From: Parasulfuritortus sp036391875
GTDB lineage: Bacteria > Pseudomonadota > Gammaproteobacteria > Burkholderiales > Thiobacillaceae
Length of the DNA stretch: 64,000 nucleotides
Direction: 5' to 3'
Assembly (NCBI GenBank): GCA_036391875.1
Contig: DASVZA010000034.1
Span: 15,317 to 79,316, forward strand
Shown here: positions 29,514 to 37,776 of the stretch, in pieces
Numbering within the stretch: the stretch's first letter is position 1
How the letters are laid out: every line of letters begins with the position of its first letter
The notes under the pieces: model-generated
What the model was told of the DNA's origin: nothing
Databases searched by the model: none
Seen by the model: the letters and a program-made list of their open reading frames with translations, nothing else
Position numbers and translations under genes: made by a program

Positions 29514-30290
29514 TTAGTGAATCTTGCCGACCAGCCAGGTCAGCCCTGCGAATACCGTCCAATCCGGAGTGGCGCGGTTGAGCCCGGCCGCCGCGCCTCC
29601 GTCCAGCACCAGCCTGTTGCTTACCGCGTAACTCGCCGCCGCCAGGAACTGGGCGGTCGGTGTCATGCCCCGGCGCGCTGTGCCCGACAACTCGCCGGCC
29701 AGGGTCCAGCGCGGCACCACCTCGCGCGACACCGCCGTCGCCCAGCTGTACTGGTCGCGGCCGAGGCCGACCTGCTCGAGGCCGATCCGGGTCGCGCCCA
29801 GGTTGGTGTCGATGCGGGTCTCGCCGATGTCCACGCTGTAGATGCCGTTGACGATGTAGTCGGCCTGACCGCTGCCGACACCGGCCGCCGCGCTTGGCAG
29901 CTTCGCGCCCCATTCGAGGCCGAAGGCGTTGCGTTCGTCGACGCCGAAGCGGTGCTTGAACAGCAGGGTGTTGTCGCCGCGGCCGGAGGTCTCCTGGCCG
30001 GACCAGTCGGTCTGGCTGGCGTGCAGATCGCCGCCGAGCAGGATGCCGAAGTCCGGGCTGAAGGCGTATTTGAGGGTGTAGGGCAGGTTGTTCTGCCACT
30101 GGTTCTGGCCGCCCTTGGCCCGGGCGGCGCCGAACTCGACCTCCAGCCAGCCCGGCGCGGACAATTCGGCCGGGTTGGAGATGGTCGGCCGGTAGGGCGT
30201 GGCGGAGGGCTCGTCGGCCTGGGCCGGCGGCACACAGGCCAGCAGGCCGATACCGAGGATGGGCGTCAGGTTCATGGGGTTTATCGCCAT
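29514..30290 (-). CDS. Outer membrane beta-barrel protein within che cluster
   Basis: The exact start is unclear: ATGs at 30317, 30290 and 30275 are in frame and none has a strong ribosome binding site. I took 30290. The roughly 258-residue product has a signal peptide ending PAQA and then alternating hydrophobic strands with aromatic girdles (FGAARAKGGQNQW, GGDLHASQTDWSGQETSGRG, ending FAGLTWLVGKIH). It resembles small transporter-like beta-barrel proteins (phenol MetA-like), although function is unknown. Its place between cheA and the receptor gene is unusual. Confidence 0.75.
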   Translation of the reverse strand: MAINPMNLTPILGIGLLACVPPAQADEPSATPYRPTISNPAELSAPGWLEVEFGAARAKGGQNQWQNNLPYTLKYAFSPDFGILLGGDLHASQTDWSGQETSGRGDNTLLFKHRFGVDERNAFGLEWGAKLPSAAAGVGSGQADYIVNGIYSVDIGETRIDTNLGATRIGLEQVGLGRDQYSWATAVSREVVPRWTLAGELSGTARRGMTPTAQFLAAASYAVSNRLVLDGGAAAGLNRATPDWTVFAGLTWLVGKIH

Positions 30291-30294
30291 CGGC

Positions 30295-32451
30295 TTAGAC
30301 GGATGCGGGTACTGCATGGCGGCGCTCTTCCTGGTTCACGGCCCGCTGGATCAGGGCCGGCACGTCCATGATCAGGGCCACTTCGCCGCTGCCCAGGATG
30401 GTCGAGCCGCTGATGCCCTTGAGGTGGCCGAACAACTGGCCCAGAGGCTTGATGACGGTCTGGAATTCGCCCATCAGGGCATCCACCACCAGGCCCGCCT
30501 TCTGGCCGGCATGCTGCACCACGACGATGTTCTCCCGGCGCACCGCCTTGCTGTCGTCGCTGAAGTATTCACGCAGGCGGAGGAAGGGCAACAGCTCGCC
30601 GCGCAGGTTGACGAAGTTGCGCTCGCCGGCCTCCAGGCGGTCGGCGTCGGTCAGCTCGACGCATTCCACCACCATGTCCAGCGGCACCACGTAGGACGCG
30701 CTGCCGACCCCGAACAGGAAGCCGTCGATGATGGCCAGGGTGAGCGGCAGGCGGATGCGGAAGGTCGAGCCCTCGCCTTCGCGCGAATCGATCTCGATCG
30801 TGCCGCGCAGGGCTTCGATGTTGCGCCGCACCACGTCCATGCCGACGCCGCGCCCGGACAGGTTGGTCACCTGGGCGGCGGTCGAGAAGCCCGGCTCGAA
30901 GATCAGTTGGTAGACCTCCTGGTCGCCGAGCGTCTGGCCGGCCTGGACCAGGCCCTTTTCCTGCGCCTTGGCCAGGATGCGCTCCCGGTTGAGGCCGTTG
31001 CCGTCGTCGCCCACCTCGATGACGATGTTGCCGGAGTCGTGATAGGCGTTGAGGCGTACCGTGCCGCGGGCCGGCTTGCCGCGCGCGATGCGGGCCTCGG
31101 TCGCCTCGATGCCGTGGTCCATGGAGTTGCGCACCAGATGGGTGAGCGGATCGCCGATCTTGTCGACCACGGTCTTGTCGAGTTCGGTCTCGGCGCCGGT
31201 GATGACCAGCTCGATCTCCTTGCCCAGCTCCCGGGAGACGTCGCGCACCACCCGGTTGAAGCGGCGGAAGGTCTCGCCGATCTGCACCATGCGCAGCTGC
31301 AGGGCCGAATCGCGGATCTCCTCGACCAGGCGGGCGATGTTGGAGGTGGTTTCCTGCAGCACCATGTCCCGGCTGCGCTGGGCCAGGACCGCCGCCGAAG
31401 CGCCGGCGATGACCAGCTCGCCGACCAGGTTGATGAGGTGGTCGAGCTTTTCCGAATCGACCTTGAGCACGCGGTTTTCCTGGCTCTTGGCCTCGCGGCC
31501 CTGCTTCTGTTTTTCCAGCGCAGCGTCGAGCACCGCGGGCTGGACCATGCCGCTCTCCAGGATGATCTCGCCCAGCGGCTTGGCCTGCGCGGCCGCGCCC
31601 GCATCCTGCGCCGCAGCCTGGCGGGCCAGGGCCTCGGCCAGTTCATGCTGGGTCAGGGTGCCGCAGCGGACCAGGATCTCACCCAGCTTGAAATCGTCTT
31701 CGGGCAGCGAGCGGATCAACTCCAGGTATTCCTCGATCCGGCTGGCCGGCGGCAGGATGTGGATCACGCAATCGTCCTGGACGAATTCGAACACAGCTTC
31801 GATATCGGCCTTGCTCGCGGCGCTGCGGAAACCGATCTCGAAGCCCAGATAGCAGGTCTCCGGGTCCATCTCCGCGGCCGGGGGGATGCGGTCGATCAGA
31901 TGCAGCCCGACGATGTCGCCCAGGGTGCCCAGGAAACGCAGGAAGGACAGCGGATCCATGCCGTTGCGCAGCACGTCGGGGCCGAAGCGCAGCGAGATGT
32001 GCCAATGCTCGGCCGCCCCGCGGTCATTGACCGGGGTCGCCGCGACCGGTGCCGGCAAGGATGACCCGGCACCGCGCTGATAGGGCGCGAGCCGGGCCTG
32101 GATGCGGCCGGCTTCCTCTTCCAGGATCGAATCGTCGCCGCCGCCGGCCAGCAGATCGACCCGGCGCGCCAGGTGGTCGCCGCAGTCGAGCAGGACCGCG
32201 ACCAGATCGCCGTCGATGCCCAGCTCGCCGGCCCGCACCCGGTCCAGCACGCTTTCCATGACGTGGGTGAAGGCGACCATGCCGTCCAGGCCGACCAGGC
32301 CGGCCGAACCCTTGATGGTATGGGCGGCGCGGAAGATGGCGTTGACCGACTCGGTGGTGTCGTCCTCCTGCTCGACCCGGAGCAGCCCTGCCTCCATGCC
32401 GTCCAGCAGTTCGCGGCACTCGACCAGAAACGCCTGCAGAATCTCGTCCAT
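30295..32451 (-). CDS. cheA: Histidine kinase CheA with MshEN-like insert
   Basis: The 718-residue kinase has an N-terminal HPt domain with H44 (AAHTIKGSAGLVG), a middle region, a dimerisation helix (KLDHLINLVGELVIAG, about 335-350), a HATPase domain (LVRNSMDHGIE, GDDGNGLNRE, GRGVGMDVVRRN) and a CheW-like C-terminus (VPLDMVVECVEL). Between HPt and dimerisation, residues 255-315 hold two copies of an LGExLVxxGxLxxxxLxxALxxQ-like motif (KLGEILVRCGTLTQHELAEA; PLGEIILESGMVQPAVLDAA), as in the cyclic di-GMP-binding MshEN domain. Direct ligand binding is inferred only. Start follows AGGAGACGGAC. Confidence 0.95.
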   Translation of the reverse strand: MDEILQAFLVECRELLDGMEAGLLRVEQEDDTTESVNAIFRAAHTIKGSAGLVGLDGMVAFTHVMESVLDRVRAGELGIDGDLVAVLLDCGDHLARRVDLLAGGGDDSILEEEAGRIQARLAPYQRGAGSSLPAPVAATPVNDRGAAEHWHISLRFGPDVLRNGMDPLSFLRFLGTLGDIVGLHLIDRIPPAAEMDPETCYLGFEIGFRSAASKADIEAVFEFVQDDCVIHILPPASRIEEYLELIRSLPEDDFKLGEILVRCGTLTQHELAEALARQAAAQDAGAAAQAKPLGEIILESGMVQPAVLDAALEKQKQGREAKSQENRVLKVDSEKLDHLINLVGELVIAGASAAVLAQRSRDMVLQETTSNIARLVEEIRDSALQLRMVQIGETFRRFNRVVRDVSRELGKEIELVITGAETELDKTVVDKIGDPLTHLVRNSMDHGIEATEARIARGKPARGTVRLNAYHDSGNIVIEVGDDGNGLNRERILAKAQEKGLVQAGQTLGDQEVYQLIFEPGFSTAAQVTNLSGRGVGMDVVRRNIEALRGTIEIDSREGEGSTFRIRLPLTLAIIDGFLFGVGSASYVVPLDMVVECVELTDADRLEAGERNFVNLRGELLPFLRLREYFSDDSKAVRRENIVVVQHAGQKAGLVVDALMGEFQTVIKPLGQLFGHLKGISGSTILGSGEVALIMDVPALIQRAVNQEERRHAVPASV

Positions 32452-32460
32452 GTCCGTCTC

Positions 32461-32772
32461 CTAGTGCGCGACCCGCACCGGCTGTTCGTCCAGCCAGTCG
32501 GTGAGTTGGCAAAGCCCGAGCACATCTTCCACGACCGCGCTGAAGCCGACGAGCCGGAACGATTTGCCGGCCCGTTCCGCTTCGGTCCGGGCCAGCAGCA
32601 GCAGCTGCAAGCCGACCGAATCGAATTCGTCGACGCGCGACAGGTCAGCCTCCAGGCCGGAACCGCGGGCCAGGCCTTCGAGCAGGTTTTGCTTTGTCTG
32701 CTGGGCGGTGTAGATGGTCACTTCGCCCTCCAATTCGAGGCGGACCATGCCGTCTTGGCGTTCCGCATTCAT
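32461..32772 (-). CDS. STAS-domain (anti-sigma-antagonist-like) protein
   Basis: I chose the ATG at 32772 (GGAG, 7-base spacing). The 103-residue single-domain protein follows the STAS fold: VRLELEGEVTIYTAQQTKQ, DLSRVDEFDSVGLQLLLLA (Ser in the usual phosphorylation loop) and a final amphipathic helix. It sits between cheA and cheY. In chemosensory operons such proteins can act as phosphate-independent adaptors or as CheX-like partners. No anti-sigma kinase is visible in the window. Confidence 0.87.
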   Translation of the reverse strand: MNAERQDGMVRLELEGEVTIYTAQQTKQNLLEGLARGSGLEADLSRVDEFDSVGLQLLLLARTEAERAGKSFRLVGFSAVVEDVLGLCQLTDWLDEQPVRVAH

Positions 32773-32796
32773 CGTCACTCTCCCCTTATCGCCGGA

Positions 32797-33165
32797 TCAG
32801 GCCTGGACCAGCTTGGCGACCGCGCCCAGGATCTGGTCGGGCTTGAACGGCTTGACCACCCAGGCCTTCGCCCCGGCCGCCTGGCCCTGGGCCTTCTTGT
32901 CCTCGCCGGCCTCGGTGGTCAGCATGATCACCGGGGTGAAGCGGTATTCGGGCTTGCTCTTCAGCTCCTTGACGAAGGTGATGCCGTCCATGTTGGGCAT
33001 GTTCACGTCGCTGATGACCAGGTGGATCTTCTGGCCGTTGAGCTTGGCCAGGGCGTCGCGCCCGTCGCAGCCTTCGAGCACGTCGTAGCCCGCGCCCTTG
33101 AGGGTGATGGAGACGACCTGGCGCATGGTGCTGGAGTCGTCGACGATCATGATGGTCTTGGCCAT
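32797..33165 (-). CDS. cheY: Chemotaxis response regulator CheY
   Basis: The start at 33165 follows AGGAAGGACAAAACC. The 122-residue receiver has D53 (VISDVNMPNMDG), the acidic pair D9-D10, Thr in MLTTEAG and the conserved Lys in VVKPFKPDQ. It is a single-domain regulator and should receive phosphate from CheA. The phosphatase CheZ is not in the window. Confidence 0.95.
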   Translation of the reverse strand: MAKTIMIVDDSSTMRQVVSITLKGAGYDVLEGCDGRDALAKLNGQKIHLVISDVNMPNMDGITFVKELKSKPEYRFTPVIMLTTEAGEDKKAQGQAAGAKAWVVKPFKPDQILGAVAKLVQA

Positions 33166-33178
33166 GGTTTTGTCCTTC

Positions 33179-34375
33179 CTAGAAAAATACGATCTCGTTG
33201 TCGGCCTGGGCGACATTCCGGCCGTGGTTGGCGTGTTCTTCGCTGGTGGCGTAGGTGCGCTCCAGATCGGCCAGCACCTGGTCGACGTTGAGCGCCTGCA
33301 GTCGGCCGCTTTCCTTGAAGTCGGCTTCGCTCGCGTGCAACGTGGCCGGGAAGTCGGCGATGCTGTCGTGGACGTGGGACAGGATCTGGCTGACCCGGTC
33401 CTGGAACTGGAGCTGGACCAGGGAATTGGCCACCTCGACCTGGATCGTCCGGCCGGTGTCGCGCAGGATGTTGCCCGAGGCGCTCAGGCTGTCGGTGATC
33501 CGGCGGAAGTCGCCCAGCACCTCGCGGATGGTCGTTTCGGATGCGTTGGCCGCTTCGGAGTCCTCGCTGGTGGAACGGGAGGCCGTCTCGAAGGCGCGGG
33601 TGATGGCCTGGCTGACGTGGTCGATGACCTGGTTGATGCGCTTGCCGCTCTCGCCGGACAGGCCGGACAGCTTGCGCACCTCGTCCGCCACCACGGCAAA
33701 GCCGCGTCCGGCCTCGCCGGCCCGGGCCGCCTCGATGGCGGCGTTGAGCGCCAGCAGGTTGGTCTGGTCGGCGATGTCGGACACCGTGCTGGCCATCTCC
33801 CTGAGCTGCTTGATCAAATCGACCAGCTGGCCGACGTCGGCCATCAGGGCATCCTTGTTGGCCAGGGCATCGCGCAGCGAAGCCACGACCCGGCCCAGAC
33901 GCTGCTCGCTGCTGCCGAACACCTCGACCACGCCGCTGGCCTGGCCGCTCATCATGTCGGCCGAGGCCGAGGAGGCGGCGATCGCCTGATCGAGCTGATC
34001 GACGATGCCGCTGAAACGCTGGGTTACCTCGACCAGGGCCGCCTCGGTCTGCTGCCGGCTGCTGTCGATCTGCTTGGCCCAGACCGGCACCACACGGTCG
34101 CCGAACCGGTCCAGACTGGCCAGGAAAGCTTCGGCTTCCTGCCGGCAGTCCTGGCGCACCTCTTGTTCGCGCTCGGCAATCGACTGCATCGTGCGGGCCC
34201 GCTCTGCGCGCACCGCGAACCGCGCCGCGGCGCCGCCCGACAGCAGCATGCCCAGGGCCAGGCCGACGCCCAGCCAGCTGTCCCAAGCCAGGACCAGACA
34301 GGCGGCCGCGCCGGCCAGGCCGACACTGGCCGGGTAGCCCCAGCCGCCGTGCTTCGGCAGGTCGTTCACCGGCAT
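33179..34375 (-). CDS. Membrane-anchored methyl-accepting-type protein
   Basis: The start at 34375 overlaps the preceding receiver gene by 10 bases. The 398-residue protein has two close hydrophobic segments near the N-terminus (about residues 15-48) with almost no periplasmic loop, then a long cytoplasmic helical signalling domain with the tip DIADQTNLLALNAAIEAARA and GEAGRGFAVVADEVRKLSGL. No HAMP is visible. It therefore probably senses a cytoplasmic or membrane cue. A long C-terminal extension (about 100 residues) ends in DNEIVFF. Confidence 0.9.
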   Translation of the reverse strand: MPVNDLPKHGGWGYPASVGLAGAAACLVLAWDSWLGVGLALGMLLSGGAAARFAVRAERARTMQSIAEREQEVRQDCRQEAEAFLASLDRFGDRVVPVWAKQIDSSRQQTEAALVEVTQRFSGIVDQLDQAIAASSASADMMSGQASGVVEVFGSSEQRLGRVVASLRDALANKDALMADVGQLVDLIKQLREMASTVSDIADQTNLLALNAAIEAARAGEAGRGFAVVADEVRKLSGLSGESGKRINQVIDHVSQAITRAFETASRSTSEDSEAANASETTIREVLGDFRRITDSLSASGNILRDTGRTIQVEVANSLVQLQFQDRVSQILSHVHDSIADFPATLHASEADFKESGRLQALNVDQVLADLERTYATSEEHANHGRNVAQADNEIVFF

Positions 34376-34755
34376 GATCCGCCCTCCCCCGTCGCATGGC
34401 CGCAGAGGCTGGTCAGCACGTTGCCGATGCCGCCGAAACCATCGGCCTTGTCGAAGAACCATTCGGCGCCCGAGTTCAGGCATTTCTTGCGGTAGGGCGC
34501 CTCGGCGTGATTGGTCAGCACGGCAACCCGGGTTTGCAGCGCCCGGCTCTTCACCGACTGCAGTACGCCGAGGCCGTTGCCTTCGGCCAGATTGAGATCG
34601 AGGATGATCAGGTCCGGCCGTTCCCGGCAGGCTTCGTCGGTGGCTTCGCGTTCGCCGCTCGCCTCGTAGACGCTCGCTTCGCTGCACAATTCGCCGATCA
34701 GCGAACGCAGGCGCACCCGTATTGCATCGGAATCCTCAACCAGCAGTATCTTCAT
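34366..34755 (-). CDS. Single-domain response regulator
   Basis: The 129-residue receiver has D53 (LIILDLNLAEG), an acidic pair in LVEDSD and Lys in FFDKADGFGG. It is the promoter-proximal gene of the che block. Residue patterns near the acceptor (NLAEGNGL) differ from CheY, so it may have a distinct partner. It overlaps the next gene by 10 bases, which favours joint control. Confidence 0.9.
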   Translation of the reverse strand: MKILLVEDSDAIRVRLRSLIGELCSEASVYEASGEREATDEACRERPDLIILDLNLAEGNGLGVLQSVKSRALQTRVAVLTNHAEAPYRKKCLNSGAEWFFDKADGFGGIGNVLTSLCGHATGEGGSCR

Positions 34756-34838
34756 TGCTTGATGCTTTCCCTATCTCGAACCATGGACAGACCGCTTCGT
34801 TACGGTTGCCATGATGGCGATTCGAACGGGAGGAAAAC

Positions 34839-34896
34839 ATCAGCGAAATGCTGATTTGCACGGTGGGAAAATTCGCCTGGAGGGTAGGAAAATTCC
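34839..34896 (-). promoter_or_regulatory. Hairpin and paired GGAAAATTC repeats upstream of che block
   Basis: ATCAGC/GCTGAT forms a 6-base hairpin at 34839-34855. GGAAAATTC occurs at 34866-34874 and again at 34887-34895, the starts being 21 bases (two helical turns) apart. On the minus strand the second copy reads as near-palindromic GGAATTTTCC. The position, about 80-140 bases before the first che-block gene, fits an operator or promoter region. Nothing else is recognised between 34756 and 35002. Confidence 0.3.
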
Positions 34897-35002
34897 GACT
34901 GCGGGCTCGGACCGGGTCCGACAGCCGGACGGCCGGCTCAGATGAAGCGGCTGGCAGTCGGCACCTGGCCGCGGCAAGCCCTGCGGCGTGCCGGGAAACG
35001 CT

Positions 35003-35368
35003 TCACTTGCCGGATACCAGGGCCTGCATATCCCGCTGCAGCAGGCTGCTGTCGCCCAGGTTGAGCTCCACCAGCCGCTTCAGCTGGGCGACGCTGTCGG
35101 AGTCGATGCTGATGCAGCGGAAGCCGACGCGGCGGCCTTCCTGGTGCGACAGCTGCACCGCCATTTCGATGTGGATGGCATAGCTCAGGTGCACGCTGAG
35201 CTGATAGACCGTGCCTGCGGCCACAGGCCAGGGCTCGGCCAACTCGACCATGCAGCCCTTGAGCGACAGATCCTCGACCGTGCAGGACCAGGTCTGGCCG
35301 GCCAGCGAGAGGGTGGCGCGGGCATCGTGCCCGACGCGGTGATAGCGACGATTTTCGGTTGCTGCCAT
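35003..35368 (-). CDS. PilZ-domain protein
   Basis: I chose the ATG at 35368 because AGGAG lies 7 bases upstream. The 121-residue protein has the PilZ signature RRYHR near the N-terminus and DLSLKG about 30 residues later (the RxxxR and D/NxSxxG motifs for cyclic di-GMP), followed by a six-strand barrel. Both motifs are intact, so ligand binding is expected. It lies 37 bases after dgkA and may be the last gene of the glycine cleavage transcript or have its own promoter. Confidence 0.88.
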   Translation of the reverse strand: MAATENRRYHRVGHDARATLSLAGQTWSCTVEDLSLKGCMVELAEPWPVAAGTVYQLSVHLSYAIHIEMAVQLSHQEGRRVGFRCISIDSDSVAQLKRLVELNLGDSSLLQRDMQALVSGK

Positions 35369-35405
35369 GGTCCGGCTCCTAGCCAAGCCTGCGTGCGGCC
35401 GGGCA

Positions 35406-35792
35406 TCAATCCAACAGTATCAGTCCCCAGATCACCACCACGTTGACCAGCGAGACGAACACGGCGGCGCTGCCGATGTCCTTGGCCCGCTTGGCCAACG
35501 TGTGGTCTTCCAGCGAGATGCGGTCCACGGTGGCCTCGATGGCGGAGTTGATCAGCTCCACCAGCAGCACCAGCAGCACGCTGCCGATCATCAGCGCCCG
35601 CTCGATGGCGGCGTGGCCGAGCAGGAAGGCGGCCGGAATCAGGACGGCGGCCAGGATCACTTCCTGGCGGAAGGCGTCCTCGTGCTTGAACGCGGCCTTG
35701 AACCCGGCCATGGAATAGAACAGCGCATTCCAGGCCCGCTTCAGTCCGGTCTTGCCCTTGTGGTGGTTGCTGTCCTGCGGCGGCGGGGTCAT
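35406..35792 (-). CDS. dgkA: Diacylglycerol kinase
   Basis: A start at 35792 overlaps the gcvPB stop as ATGA; the ATG at 35798 is also possible. The 128-residue membrane protein has three hydrophobic segments and the conserved catalytic stretch ELINSAIEATVDR (about residues 70-82), as well as an amphipathic N-terminal helix with FKHEDAFRQE. It phosphorylates diacylglycerol, recycling lipid intermediates. Its place behind the glycine decarboxylase is probably a coupling of convenience. Confidence 0.93.
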   Translation of the reverse strand: MTPPPQDSNHHKGKTGLKRAWNALFYSMAGFKAAFKHEDAFRQEVILAAVLIPAAFLLGHAAIERALMIGSVLLVLLVELINSAIEATVDRISLEDHTLAKRAKDIGSAAVFVSLVNVVVIWGLILLD

Positions 35793-37231
35793 TTCCATGC
35801 CAGGTCGAGCTCCCGTGCGGCCTTGACGTCGTCCAGCCGCCTGGCCGGCAGCGTGTGCGGCGCGCCCTTGACCAGGTCGGCCTCGGTCTCCGCTTCCAGC
35901 TTCACCTTGGCCATGGCGGCGACGAAGGCATCCAGCGTCTGCTTGCTTTCGGTTTCGGTCGGCTCGATCAGCAGACACTCCGGCACCAGCATCGGGAAGT
36001 AGGTGGTCGGGGCATGGAAGCCGTAGTCGAGCAGCCGCTTGGCGAAGTCCATGGCGCTCACGCCGGTGGCGTCCTTGAGCGCCTTGAGGCTGACGATGAA
36101 CTCGTGGCTGGCGCGCCGCTCCGGGAAGGCCAGATCGAAACCCGCCTTCTTCAGTTCGGCCGCCAGGTAGTTGGCGTTCAGCGACGCGTAGTCGGCCACC
36201 CGGCGCATGCCGTCGCGGCCAAGCAGACGGGCGTAGATCCAGGCCCGCAGCAGGACGCCCATGTTGCCGCCGAAGGCGCTCATCCGGCCGATGCTCTGCG
36301 GGCAGTCGGCCTCCTCGGCCCAGCGGAAGAAGTCCTTGTCCTCCAGCACGTAGGGGATGGGCAGGAAGGGCACCAGCCGCTCCGAGACGCCGACCGGGCC
36401 GGCGCCAGGACCGCCGCCGCCGTGCGGGGTGGAGAAGGTCTTGTGCAGATTCATGTGGATGACGTCGAAGCCCATGTCGCCCGGCCGCACCCGGCCCAGG
36501 ATGGCGTTCAGGTTGGCGCCGTCGTAGTAGGTCAGGCCGCCGGCCTGGTGGACGATCTTCTGGATCTCGACGATGGTCTTCTCGAACACGCCCAGGGTGG
36601 ACGGGTTGGTCAGCATCAGGCCGGCGGTCTGCGGCCCGGCCGCGGCCTTGAGCGCCCCCAGGTCGACGTTGCCGTCGCGGTCGGTAGGGATCTCCCTGAC
36701 CGTGTAGCCGCACATGGTGGCGGTGGCCGGGTTGGTGCCGTGCGCCGCGTCGGGGACGATGATCTCGTTCCGGGCCGTGTCGCCGCGGGCGTCGTGGTAG
36801 GCCCGGATCATGGCCACGCCGGCGAATTCGCCGTGGGCACCGGCCATCGGCGCCATCGACACGGCCGCCATGCCGGTCACTTCCTTCAGCATCTCCTGCA
36901 GTTCGTGCATGCTGCGCAGGAAGCCCTGCCCGGTGTCGGCGTCGGCCAGCGGATGGCGGGCCAGGAACTGGGGCAGCATGGCCAGGCTGTGGCAGGCCCG
37001 CGGGTTGTACTTCATGGTGCAGGAGCCGAGCGGGTAGAACTGGGTGTCGATGGCAAAGTTCTTCTGCGACAGGCCGGTGTAGTGGCGCACCACGTCCAGC
37101 TCGGAGGCTTCCGGCAGGCCGGGCGGATCGGCACGCAACAGCTCGGCCGGCAGGTCGGTGGCGGCGGGCGCCGCGACGGGGGCCTGGCCGCCGGCCCGGC
37201 GCCCCGGGCGGGAGTGTTCGAAGATCAGCAT
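35789..37231 (-). CDS. gcvPB: Glycine dehydrogenase (decarboxylating) subunit 2
   Basis: The 480-residue subunit carries the pyridoxal phosphate site of the glycine cleavage P protein: NLHKTFSTPHGGGGPG with Schiff-base Lys at about residue 264, and FYPLGSCTMKYNP near residue 66. Length and motifs match the bacterial split (GcvPA plus GcvPB) form. In this operon it is separated from gcvPA by the tpx gene. The proteins jointly decarboxylate glycine and pass aminomethyl to GcvH. Confidence 0.97.
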   Translation of the reverse strand: MLIFEHSRPGRRAGGQAPVAAPAATDLPAELLRADPPGLPEASELDVVRHYTGLSQKNFAIDTQFYPLGSCTMKYNPRACHSLAMLPQFLARHPLADADTGQGFLRSMHELQEMLKEVTGMAAVSMAPMAGAHGEFAGVAMIRAYHDARGDTARNEIIVPDAAHGTNPATATMCGYTVREIPTDRDGNVDLGALKAAAGPQTAGLMLTNPSTLGVFEKTIVEIQKIVHQAGGLTYYDGANLNAILGRVRPGDMGFDVIHMNLHKTFSTPHGGGGPGAGPVGVSERLVPFLPIPYVLEDKDFFRWAEEADCPQSIGRMSAFGGNMGVLLRAWIYARLLGRDGMRRVADYASLNANYLAAELKKAGFDLAFPERRASHEFIVSLKALKDATGVSAMDFAKRLLDYGFHAPTTYFPMLVPECLLIEPTETESKQTLDAFVAAMAKVKLEAETEADLVKGAPHTLPARRLDDVKAARELDLAWK

Positions 37232-37238
37232 TTAGGGA

Positions 37239-37754
37239 TCAGAGGGGTTGGCCGCGGGCCGCCGCCAGGGCGGCGTCGTAATTGGGTTCGTGGGTGATCT
37301 CGGGCACCATCTGCGAGTAGACGACGCGGTCGTTCTCGTCCAGCACGATCACGGCGCGGGCCAGCAGGCCGGACAGCGGCGGGTCCATGATCATGACGCC
37401 GTACTGCTTGTGGAAGTCGCGGCCGCGCATGGTCGACAGGGTAATCACGTTGTCGAGCCCCTCGGCGCCGCAGAAGCGGGCCTGGGCGAAGGGCAGGTCG
37501 GCGGAGATGACCAGCACCACGGTGTTGGGCAGGGTGGCGGCCTCGGCATTGAAATGGCGCGCGGAGGCCTGGCAGGTCGGGGTATCCAGGCTGGGCACGA
37601 TGTTGAGGATCTTGCGCTTGCCGAAGTAGGTGGACAGCGAGACGTCCTTCAGATCCTTGTCGACCAGCATGAAGCTGGGTGCCTTGTCGCCGGGACGGGG
37701 AAAGTCGCCGCCGACGGTGACGGGGTCGCCGGCCAGGGTTACGGTGGTGGTCAT
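37239..37754 (-). CDS. tpx: Thiol peroxidase Tpx
   Basis: I chose the ATG at 37754 with AGAGGAG upstream. The 171-residue peroxiredoxin has the peroxidatic C61 (SLDTPTCQAS) and resolving C95 (ARFCGAEG), the same positions as in E. coli Tpx. It reduces hydroperoxides with thioredoxin as donor. It lies in the middle of the glycine cleavage operon (22 bases after gcvPA, 7 before gcvPB), so it is expected to be expressed with them. Confidence 0.96.
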   Translation of the reverse strand: MTTTVTLAGDPVTVGGDFPRPGDKAPSFMLVDKDLKDVSLSTYFGKRKILNIVPSLDTPTCQASARHFNAEAATLPNTVVLVISADLPFAQARFCGAEGLDNVITLSTMRGRDFHKQYGVMIMDPPLSGLLARAVIVLDENDRVVYSQMVPEITHEPNYDAALAAARGQPL

Positions 37755-37776
37755 GTGCGTGCTCCTCTGGTTGGTT

